The notes under the pieces were generated by a model. It had not been told where the DNA came from and ran no database searches. It was given only the letters and a program-made list of their open reading frames with translations. A stretch of DNA of 11,047 bases from Streptosporangiaceae bacterium. Its GTDB lineage: Bacteria; Actinomycetota; Actinomycetes; Streptosporangiales; Streptosporangiaceae. How positions within the stretch are numbered: the stretch's first letter is position 1; every line of letters begins with the position of its first letter. The stretch lies in the NCBI GenBank assembly GCA_030040475.1, contig JASHTQ010000141.1, positions 1 through 11,047 of the forward strand, written 5' to 3'. Below, one piece after another: positions 1 to 6,628 of this stretch. The translations under genes and the position numbers were made by a program.

Positions 1-378
1 GAGGGTGCTTGGTGGCCGGGTAGTGAGTGTGGCAACGCGTACCTATTTCGGTATGCGGTGCCACATTCATTACCTTCTCGGGACGACTGGGCGGAATTGC
101 GGGTGCCGCAGGGGCCAATTGGGCCTCGCTGGTCACGGTGGTTACGGCCATTTTTGGGGCGTGGACCGGGCGTCGACGCTGACTCGGTGGTGCGATCGAC
201 GCAGGTCTCGCGGTGATCGCTCGCGGGAGGATGGCGGTGTAAAAGATGATAACTACGGTAGAAACGTGACAGCCTGGGGAAATAGGGGTGTTTCGCAATT
301 CCTCTTGACGGGGTGGGCCGGGCCGCACTATTCGTCATTACTGAGGAATCCGGGTAACCATTCTGTGCGGCGGGGGCG
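1..378. other. Gene-free upstream interval
   Basis: I see no convincing gene here. Base composition is visibly less GC-rich than in the coding parts of the window, with AT-rich patches around 240-275 and 330-345. A perfect 10-bp palindrome GCGTCGACGC lies at 170-179, and a related CGATCGACGC occurs at 193-202. One short open frame at 27-182 (GTG start, 51 codons) would encode a hydrophobic peptide ending in three arginines. It has no Shine-Dalgarno and follows directly on two stop codons, so I do not call it a gene. Confidence 0.5.
305..334 (+). promoter_or_regulatory. Weak promoter candidate for the PKS-like gene
   Basis: TTGACG at 305-310 matches five of six bases of the -35 consensus. TATTCG at 329-334, after an 18-bp spacer, is a poor -10 element with only the TAT core matching. 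Transcription would begin near 341, giving a leader of about 38 bases before the ATG at 379. It is the best candidate in the interval, but the -10 is weak. Confidence 0.25.
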
Positions 379-3300
379 ATGGACGGGCGGCGGGATAAGG
401 GCGGGCCGATCGCCGTCATAGGCATCGCGTGCCGATTTCCCGGCGCGCGCGATCCGGCGGAATTTCACGATCTGACCGTCGCGGGGCTCCGGCTGTTCCG
501 GCCGGTCGCTGGCACGGTGCCGGGACGCGCGCGGCACGCGGCTCTGCTCGATGACTGGAAGGCCGCCCGGGCATCGTCCGGTGCGGCGGAACCGGGGCCG
601 CGTGATCCGGTCCCGATTCAGCGGCTCGCGGCCGAGACCACCGCGCTCGCGCTTGCAGACGCTGGGCTGCGCGAGAGGGCAGGGACCCTGGGTGCCGGGG
701 TACGGACGCGGCGCGGTACCACCCGAACCGCGAGCCACGCTGGCGGAGCTTCCGGCCACGCGGCCGCAGCTATGGACCGGACGGCCGAGGCACCGAGCCA
801 GGCGGCCGGAGCCCTGGGCCAGGCAGGCCGGATACCAGGCCGCGCGGCTGGGGAACCGGGCCGTGCGGCTGGGGTCTTCGGCGAGGCCGCCCTGGGACAT
901 GGCCGGGCAGGGCTGGTCATCGCGAGCGCTGCGCCCGACGTGTGCGGACTTGTCAGCGAACAGTTCGGTTTCTCGACCGACGTGCGGTATCCGGAAACGG
1001 CTTACCTCTCGTCACTGCACGCGGTTATCGCGGCAGCCGACGCACTGCAGGCAGGCGTGCTTGACCTCGCGGTGGCGGGCGGCGCGGAACTCGGCGTCGA
1101 CCCGGCCTGGCTGGACCAGCAGGCGCGGGCTGGCACGCTGGGGTCTGACGAGATGCGCGTCTACGCCGCCGATCCGGCGGGGCTGCTGCCCGGCGAGGGC
1201 TGCGGCATCGTGATCCTCGCCCGCGCTGCCGACGCGCACGCGGCCGGGCTGCCGGTCTACGCGGAGATCGCCGGCTGGAGCACCGCTCCGGTGTTGCGTC
1301 CCACGCCAACCGGGACTGCGCTGCTTCCGGCCTACCACCGGGCAGGGATCGACCCCGCGGACATTCACCTCGTCGAGGGGCACGGCACCGGAACCGCGGC
1401 AGGGGACCTGACCGAGCTGACCACTCTCGCGCAGCTGCGGAAGGAAGGCAAGACCACCGCCGCGCTGGGCGCGGTCTCGGCCAACATCGGCTACTCCAGG
1501 GCCGCCACGGGGATCGCGAGCCTGATCAAGGCGGCCTTGGCGATGGCCACGGGGACGATTCCACCCGGCACGGGATGCGCACGGCCGCATCCGCTCATCG
1601 AGGCGGGCGACACGCGGCTCCGACTGCCCGAGCGACCGGAGGCATGGCCAGACGGGACACGGCTGGCAGCGGTCAATTCACTCGGCACCGCCAATCCGGC
1701 GACCATGGACGGTGCCTCGGCCTGGCCCGGCGCGGAGGGGGTTCACCTGGTCCTGCGTCGCGAACGCGAGGCCGACCGCCGTCCCGGGCGCCGCCGCCGC
1801 ACGACAACCGGGGTACCGGAGGCCGCCGCCGACCGGGTCGCCGGAGCCAGCGGATCCTGGCCCCCGGCGCCGGGGAAGCACGCAGCGCCCGGCCCGCTGG
1901 GCGCCGGGGAAGGACCGTCGCGCGAGGCGTCTGGGCGCGCGATTATCGCGACATCGGCTGACGACACGCCTGCTGCCGCCCCGCTGCCCGCAACTGCGCC
2001 ATCGACTGAAGCCGCCCCACCAGCCGCGGCCACGCTGCCGCCCGCAGCCGCGCCGTCGCCTGAAGCCACGCCGTCGCCTGGAGCCATCGGGCCGTGCCTT
2101 GGAGATGCTGACGGAGCTGCGGGCATTGGCGAGCCTCCCGCGGCACCCCTGCTTGCGGCACCTACCGTCGTGCCGGCTGCAGCCTCTTTGGCACAGCCGA
2201 CGGGCACCGGCGCGCCCGATGCTGTGCCTGCGGCCCCGGCGACTGCTACACCCGCGCCGACGGCAGGTGTACCTGGGGCGGTTGTGGTTGCCGAGGCGGC
2301 TGCTTACGGTCGTGGCGATCTGGCCGGGCGTGGTGCGGGTGCGGCGTTTTCGGCCGACATTCTGGCGCCGCCCGGGGTTTTTGCGTTGTGCGGGGGGGAC
2401 GCAGGGGCGCTGGCCGACAGGCTCGACGTCATTGCGGCTAGCGCGCCGGTGCTTTCGTACTCGGAGCTTCGGGAACTCGCCAGGCAGTCGGCGCTTGGCG
2501 CGGCTCGTGGTTGCGATGAGGGCGGCGCTATCCGGGTCGCGCTGGCGCCCGCCACGCCGCAACAATTGGCGGGGCAGGCGCGGCAGGCCGCTCGGCGGCT
2601 GCGGGCCGACGGGCCGGCCGCGACTGCGGAGCCGGGGGTACGCATCTCGGTCGGGGCGGCCGGGAACGTGGTGATGATCTTTCCCGGGCTGGCGGAGTCG
2701 GCGGCCGGGCATTCGGCGCTGTTGGCCGCCTCGCTCGCCGGGCTGCGAACCCTGGAGCTCGCCGGGGTCAGGCCGGGCGCCGCGGTAGGTTACAGCCTGG
2801 GCGAGATCACCGGACTCGTCTGGGCCGGATGCCTGCCGGCGGCCGAGGCCGCACGGCTGGTGGCCCAGCGCGGCCAGATCCTGATGGGCTGCAGTACCGG
2901 GCCGGCCGCTATGGCCAGGATCGGGGCGGATGCCGCGGCCGTGCGCGCCCTATGCGCGCCCGGGCGCCTGCATATCGCCGCCTACGAAGGGTCGCGGGCG
3001 CAGGTGGTCGCGGGTTCAATCGCGGGCATCCGGGACCTGGTCAGGCGGGCCGAGGCGGCAGGCCTGACCGCGCAGGTGCTCGGGGTGGCCAGCGCTCAGC
3101 ACTCCCCCGCCATGGCCAGCTGCACCGCCCCGTTGCGGAGCATCTTGGCCGGCACGCCATTCACGCCGCCGCAGCAGCGGCTGATCTCCACCATCACCGG
3201 CCGCCTCACCTCGCCCGGCGACGACATCGCGGACCTGCTGGCCCGCCAGCTGAGCATGCCCGTGCTATTCGGCCAGGCGCTGACGGCGGCGGCCGAGCGG

Positions 3301-3699
3301 GACGCAGGGAGCGGACTGCCGGAGGGGGCCGGAGGGCCTGCCGGAGTCCAAGGGGCCGGGGGGAGCGGGCGAACCGACCTGATCATGACGGTGGGACCGG
3401 ATGACGGGCTGGCGGCCGTGGCCGCCGGATGCTGCGGCGTGCCCGCCATCACCCTGACCGGGACGAAGCACGGCACCGTGGACGCCCACTCGGTGACCTC
3501 GGCCCAGGCGCTCGCCGCATTGTTCGCGGCCGGGGCGGTCAACGACCTGATCCCGTTCCTCGCCGGGTCGGGGAGCACGTTGGCGGCCGCCACGGTGCCG
3601 CGGATGCGGGAGGCCGAACCGCGCCAGGAGCCGGACCAGGAGCCGCCGGCGATGCCGCTGCCGCCCCTGGCCGGCTCCGGGTGGCCGGAGGGCTGGTAG
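379..3699 (+). CDS. Enediyne-PKS-like ketosynthase-acyltransferase protein with degenerate active sites
   Basis: A 1106-residue protein with a ketosynthase-like half (about 10-460), an Ala/Pro/Thr-rich linker (about 465-650) and an acyltransferase-like half (about 760-1055). The start IAVIGIACRFPG and the segments DEMRVYAADPAGLLPGEGCG (258-277), VEGHGTGT (332-339) and IKAALA resemble enediyne PksE ketosynthases more than modular ones. The KS nucleophile position in TACSSSL reads TAYLSSL (Tyr209). The first catalytic His is kept (His335), but NIGH reads NIGY (Tyr372), and the lysine of KSNIGH is lost. The AT keeps GYSLGE (Ser806), Arg831 and His908, with spacing close to FabD (Ser92, Arg117, His201). 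FPGQGSQ has become FPGLAES, and only 35 residues separate it from the Ser against about 81 in FabD. ACP, KR, DH and PPTase domains are absent. An in-frame TAA at 355 makes ATG 379 the first ATG; only a weak GGGGG precedes it. Condensation activity is unlikely; it could be an accessory pseudoenzyme or a relic. Confidence 0.8.
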   Translation: MDGRRDKGGPIAVIGIACRFPGARDPAEFHDLTVAGLRLFRPVAGTVPGRARHAALLDDWKAARASSGAAEPGPRDPVPIQRLAAETTALALADAGLRERAGTLGAGVRTRRGTTRTASHAGGASGHAAAAMDRTAEAPSQAAGALGQAGRIPGRAAGEPGRAAGVFGEAALGHGRAGLVIASAAPDVCGLVSEQFGFSTDVRYPETAYLSSLHAVIAAADALQAGVLDLAVAGGAELGVDPAWLDQQARAGTLGSDEMRVYAADPAGLLPGEGCGIVILARAADAHAAGLPVYAEIAGWSTAPVLRPTPTGTALLPAYHRAGIDPADIHLVEGHGTGTAAGDLTELTTLAQLRKEGKTTAALGAVSANIGYSRAATGIASLIKAALAMATGTIPPGTGCARPHPLIEAGDTRLRLPERPEAWPDGTRLAAVNSLGTANPATMDGASAWPGAEGVHLVLRREREADRRPGRRRRTTTGVPEAAADRVAGASGSWPPAPGKHAAPGPLGAGEGPSREASGRAIIATSADDTPAAAPLPATAPSTEAAPPAAATLPPAAAPSPEATPSPGAIGPCLGDADGAAGIGEPPAAPLLAAPTVVPAAASLAQPTGTGAPDAVPAAPATATPAPTAGVPGAVVVAEAAAYGRGDLAGRGAGAAFSADILAPPGVFALCGGDAGALADRLDVIAASAPVLSYSELRELARQSALGAARGCDEGGAIRVALAPATPQQLAGQARQAARRLRADGPAATAEPGVRISVGAAGNVVMIFPGLAESAAGHSALLAASLAGLRTLELAGVRPGAAVGYSLGEITGLVWAGCLPAAEAARLVAQRGQILMGCSTGPAAMARIGADAAAVRALCAPGRLHIAAYEGSRAQVVAGSIAGIRDLVRRAEAAGLTAQVLGVASAQHSPAMASCTAPLRSILAGTPFTPPQQRLISTITGRLTSPGDDIADLLARQLSMPVLFGQALTAAAERDAGSGLPEGAGGPAGVQGAGGSGRTDLIMTVGPDDGLAAVAAGCCGVPAITLTGTKHGTVDAHSVTSAQALAALFAAGAVNDLIPFLAGSGSTLAAATVPRMREAEPRQEPDQEPPAMPLPPLAGSGWPEGW

Positions 3700-3737
3700 G
3701 GCCGGGGCTCACGGGAGCAACCGGGGAACGACGGCCC
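3699..3737. terminator. Possible terminator between convergent genes
   Basis: Just after the PKS-like stop codon, GGGCCG (3699-3704) can pair with CGGCCC (3732-3737). An inner hairpin GCTC-ACGG-GAGC lies at 3707-3718. The gap between two convergent genes is only 51 bp, so a shared terminator would sit here. There is no T-run on either side, and the outer loop is long, so this is weakly supported. Confidence 0.25.
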
Positions 3738-3750
3738 GGTCGGGATGGAG

Positions 3751-5028
3751 CTATTGGGCTAGTACCCTCGGCAACTCCCAGTCCGGGCGCAGCGGCATGC
3801 CCGAGGTGCCGTCCTCGCGCAGCCGGACGCCGAGCACCTGATGCAGCTCGATGTGGTTGCGGTCGAAACCCAGCCGCGACCCCGCCATGTACAGCCGCCA
3901 TACCCGCGCTGTGCCCTGGCCGACCTCCGCGACCGCCTCGTCCCAGTGCGCGTCCAGGTTCGCGCACCAGGCCGCAAGGGTCTTCGCGTAATGCTCGCGC
4001 AAGTTCTCCTCGTTCCTGACCTCGAAGCCGGTGTCGTGCATGAGCGAGATCAGGTAGCCGGGACCCTCGAGTTCACCGTCCGGGAACACGTACCGGTTGA
4101 TGAACCCCGCTTTGCGGATGGCCGGCTCGATATTGTCGGGCCGGGTGATGCAGTGGTTGAGCAGACGGCCGCCCACGTTGAGCTTGCTGAGCAGGAATGA
4201 GAAGTATGACGGGAGGTTCTGCTTGCCGATGTGCTCGGTGAGCCCGATCGAGCTGATCGCGTCGAAGCCGGTCTCCGGGACGTCACGGTAGTCCAGGTGC
4301 CGCACCTCGGCGAGGCCGGACAGGCCCTCCCGTTCGATCGCGGCCTGGGCCCACGCGGCCTGCTGAGCGGACAGCGTGGCGCCGAGCGCCTTCACGCCGT
4401 ACTCCCGCGCCGCGTGCATCACCATGCCGCCCCAGCCGCAGCCCACGTCCAGCAGGCGCATGCCCGGCTGCAGCGCGAGCTTGCGCGCGACCAGGTCGAA
4501 CTTGTTCGTCTGCGCCTCTTCCAGGGTCGCGTCCTCGGTCGGATAGCAGGCACAGGTATAGGCCATCGTCGGGCCGAGCACCCACTCGTAGAACCGGTTG
4601 GACACGTCGTAGTGATGCGAGATCTGCTTGGCGTCGCGGGCCTTGGAATGCAGCCGGCCGCCCGTCCAGCGGCGGCTCACCCTGACTTCCTGGGGCGGCG
4701 GCGGCATCCGGTTCAGCAGGAGCTTCGGTCCGCCGAGGGCCTGCAGCAGGCGCAGCTTCTCCGCGATGCCCATGCTTATGGACTGGGCCTTTGTCATCCT
4801 GACCAAGGCCTCGTACATGTCGCCGTCGACGTCCAGGTGCCCGGAGACGTAGGCGCGGGCCAGCCCGAGCGCGCCTGGCGCCTGGGCCAGGTACGCCACT
4901 GCCACAGGGGAGCGAACCGTGATCTTCACGTCGGATCCCGCCGTGCCCGCATGGCTGCCGTCATAGGCCACGAACTCCACCGGGGCGTCTGGCCCCGCCA
5001 CCGTCTCGAAGACCTCCGCCAGTGACAT
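3751..5028 (-). CDS. tmsB: SAM-dependent fatty acyl methyltransferase, cyclopropane synthase family (TmsB/UfaA1-like)
   Basis: A 425-residue member of the cyclopropane-fatty-acyl-phospholipid synthase family. Established for the TmsB/BfaB/UfaA1 group: it uses SAM to methylate oleoyl chains of phospholipids at C10, giving a 10-methylene intermediate at the membrane. Visible motifs are the SAM-binding loop LLDVGCGWGG (192-201) and family-typical HHYDVSNRFYEWVLG (138-152), YTCACYP (157-163), LTEHIG (263-268), LNHCIT (290-295) and EHYAKTL (345-351). These cover positions homologous to the Cys, Glu, His and Tyr lining the bicarbonate site of E. coli Cfa. Residues 1-125 form the usual N-terminal domain. 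It lies 21 bases downstream of the flavin reductase gene, on the same strand. ATG 5028 has GGAAGG (5039-5044) at a 10-base spacing; GTG 5034, two codons upstream in frame, would have only 4 bases. The reductase partner favours the methyl-branching role over plain cyclopropanation. Confidence 0.88.
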   Translation of the reverse strand: MSLAEVFETVAGPDAPVEFVAYDGSHAGTAGSDVKITVRSPVAVAYLAQAPGALGLARAYVSGHLDVDGDMYEALVRMTKAQSISMGIAEKLRLLQALGGPKLLLNRMPPPPQEVRVSRRWTGGRLHSKARDAKQISHHYDVSNRFYEWVLGPTMAYTCACYPTEDATLEEAQTNKFDLVARKLALQPGMRLLDVGCGWGGMVMHAAREYGVKALGATLSAQQAAWAQAAIEREGLSGLAEVRHLDYRDVPETGFDAISSIGLTEHIGKQNLPSYFSFLLSKLNVGGRLLNHCITRPDNIEPAIRKAGFINRYVFPDGELEGPGYLISLMHDTGFEVRNEENLREHYAKTLAAWCANLDAHWDEAVAEVGQGTARVWRLYMAGSRLGFDRNHIELHQVLGVRLREDGTSGMPLRPDWELPRVLAQ

Positions 5029-5038
5029 GCGCACCGTT

Positions 5039-5044
5039 CCTTCC
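5039..5044 (-). promoter_or_regulatory. Shine-Dalgarno of the methyltransferase gene
   Basis: GGAAGG on the minus strand begins only a few bases after the reductase stop codon (5052-5050). It is 10 bases from ATG 5028 and 4 bases from GTG 5034. The spacing favours the ATG but does not exclude the GTG. Confidence 0.6.
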
Positions 5045-5049
5045 GTTCC

Positions 5050-6471
5050 TCAGCGTCCCCTGACGCATTTCTCGTACAGGCCGAGCAGCCGGCCCTCGCC
5101 GTCGTAGGCGTGCTTGAGCTTGAAGTAGGCGGCGCCGTTGTAACGCCGGTAGAAGTCGTCCTCGGCGTAGAACGACGTCGAGTACAGCGATTTGTGCCCG
5201 TCCAGCCGCGCCACCTCGTCCTCGATGAGGCGGTTGTAATACCCGTCGGCACGCCCCGGCGGCAGCGCCACGGTGCCCCAGAAGCCGAAGTTCACGTACA
5301 CCTCGTGCGGCCGCAGCGAGTACAGCGGCCAGGTGCGCTCGCCGCGCAGGCGCAGCGGGCACATCCACACCGGGGTCATTCCCACCGCAGGCTCGAAGAA
5401 GCGCAGGAACTCGGCACCGCGAGAGACCGGGATCTCCACGTCCTGCATGACCGCTTCACGGGGCGGGAGCTTGCGTCGTGCGTTCAGGGCCTCGCCGAGG
5501 CCGTGCCGCCGGTAGTAGCCCACCAGCTTGCGGTACACGTCCGAGCGCCGGTAGCGGCGCGGCCACAACCGCCGGATCGCGGGATTCTGCACCCCGAGGG
5601 CGCGAGAGCACCAGAACCAGTCCGTGTCCCAGCGCCACAGGTAGTCGTAGATGGTGAGGAAGTCCTCCTTCTCCCGCCTGATCGACTGGTAGTAGATCTG
5701 CTGCCGGGTGTAATCGCCGCGCCACGGCGCGACGTCGCTGAAGGCGCCCACGGTGAGGTAGAGCTCGTCGGTGCAGAACGCGGTGCCGTCGACGAAGTCC
5801 GCCCGGTGCCCGCGGAAGCGTCCCTCGGCGGCGATCTGGCCTATCGCGTCCATGCAGGCCTGCGGGTCGGTGAAGCGGAAATGCCTGAGGTGCACGAAGG
5901 GCTGCACCGGCTCCAGTTCGATCCTGAGCGACAGGGCGTAACCGAGGGTGCCGTAGGAGTTGGGGAAGCCGAAGAACAGGTCGGCGTGCTCGTTGTCCTC
6001 GGTGGCGCGAATGACGCGGCCGTCGCCGGTCAGGATCTCCATCTCGGTGACGGACTCGTGCGGCATGCCGCTGCGCAGCGCGGTCGACTCCACGCCGAGC
6101 CCGGTGACCGCGCCGCCCAGCGTGATCGTCTTGAGCTCGGGCACCACAGACGGCATCAGCCCGTGCCCGAGGGTGGCGTCGCAGAGATCCTCGTAGGTAG
6201 TCATGCCGCCGACCCACGCCGTCCTGGCGGCCGGGTCGACGTCGATGACGTGGTCGAACGCGGAGACGTCCAGCCCGGCCGCCGTGGTCCTCGCGAGCTG
6301 GGCCTTATGGTCCCCGGCGGCATCCGGGCTCCGCGGGGTGTTCGGAGCCGGGTCGCGGAACCTGAACAGGTTCGTCGTGTGCTTGGCCAGCCGGACCGGG
6401 ATGCCGGGCGGCCAGGCGGCGTAGGCCGCACGCAGCCTGGCCACCGCAGCCTCGTGCGTGTCGGCCGTCAT
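5050..6471 (-). CDS. tmsA: FAD-dependent oxidoreductase, 10-methylene fatty acyl reductase (TmsA-like)
   Basis: A 473-residue flavoprotein of the VAO/FAD_binding_4 superfamily, in the branch related to sterol reductase DHCR24. Established for TmsA/BfaA: it uses NADPH to reduce the 10-methylene chain made by TmsB, completing 10-methylstearate (tuberculostearate). The FAD-binding domain spans about 70-190. It includes VGGMTTYEDL (87-96), TLGGAVTGLGVE (117-128) and GFPNSYGTLGY (168-178). The remainder is the substrate and cap part typical of the family, ending KLKHAYDGEGRLLGLYEKC. ATG 6471 is chosen because GGAAGG (6485-6480) lies 8 bases upstream and the family-like sequence starts there. The frame stays open upstream to a GTG or ATG-like codon at 6609, but that 46-residue extension has no domain character. 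It is the first gene of a two-gene operon with the methyltransferase. The order and pairing make the assignment firm; activity itself is inferred from homology. Confidence 0.87.
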   Translation of the reverse strand: MTADTHEAAVARLRAAYAAWPPGIPVRLAKHTTNLFRFRDPAPNTPRSPDAAGDHKAQLARTTAAGLDVSAFDHVIDVDPAARTAWVGGMTTYEDLCDATLGHGLMPSVVPELKTITLGGAVTGLGVESTALRSGMPHESVTEMEILTGDGRVIRATEDNEHADLFFGFPNSYGTLGYALSLRIELEPVQPFVHLRHFRFTDPQACMDAIGQIAAEGRFRGHRADFVDGTAFCTDELYLTVGAFSDVAPWRGDYTRQQIYYQSIRREKEDFLTIYDYLWRWDTDWFWCSRALGVQNPAIRRLWPRRYRRSDVYRKLVGYYRRHGLGEALNARRKLPPREAVMQDVEIPVSRGAEFLRFFEPAVGMTPVWMCPLRLRGERTWPLYSLRPHEVYVNFGFWGTVALPPGRADGYYNRLIEDEVARLDGHKSLYSTSFYAEDDFYRRYNGAAYFKLKHAYDGEGRLLGLYEKCVRGR

Positions 6472-6479
6472 GCGGACAT

Positions 6480-6485
6480 CCTTCC
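6480..6485 (-). promoter_or_regulatory. Shine-Dalgarno fixing the reductase start
   Basis: GGAAGG on the minus strand sits 8 bases before ATG 6471. It decides the start over the longer open frame that reaches 6609. Confidence 0.7.
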
Positions 6486-6552
6486 GGTTAAGGGCTGCTA
6501 TCCATGATGAGGAACGGACGATGAAGACGAAAGGCCTAGACCAGGCTGAGCT

Positions 6553-6575
6553 GGACCAAGGTCCCAGGCAGTGTA
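6553..6575 (-). promoter_or_regulatory. Possible -10 element and operator of the tmsAB-like operon
   Basis: On the minus strand TACACT (6575-6570) fits the TANNNT -10 pattern. No good -35 lies 16-18 bases upstream. A few bases downstream, where transcription would start, is an inverted repeat GGACC-TT-GGTCC (6564-6553), extended imperfectly to CTGG on one side and CAG on the other. A repressor site overlapping the start of transcription is a plausible reading, but it rests on the pattern alone. Confidence 0.25.
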
Positions 6576-6628
6576 ACCCGGCCCGCTGCGTGGTGATCTT
6601 CACGACCACCCCGGATAGCCTGGCGAGC

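Noticed and set aside
5..421. GTG-started frame of 138 codons overlapping the PKS-like start
   Set aside because: Its composition is unlike a protein of this genome, no motif is present, and it overlaps a recognisable ketosynthase N-terminus.
1678..2712. Minus-strand open frame of 344 codons inside the PKS-like gene
   Set aside because: Its product is Arg/Gly-rich without any motif, and the plus strand carries KS and AT signatures on both sides.
379..3699. Working enediyne polyketide synthase
   Set aside because: The catalytic Cys and second His are absent, and so are ACP, KR, DH and PPTase domains; no enediyne accessory genes are in the window.
3751..5028. Plain cyclopropane fatty acid synthase
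   Set aside because: The coupled flavin reductase immediately upstream fits the 10-methyl branching pathway better, although sequence alone does not exclude cyclopropanation.
5110..6507. Long plus-strand open frame (465 codons) opposite the flavin reductase
   Set aside because: The minus strand encodes a clearly recognisable flavoprotein. Long antisense frames are expected in GC-rich genes, and the plus-strand product shows no domain.
6472..6609. N-terminal extension of the flavin reductase
   Set aside because: No Shine-Dalgarno or domain character; ATG 6471 has GGAAGG at 8 bases.
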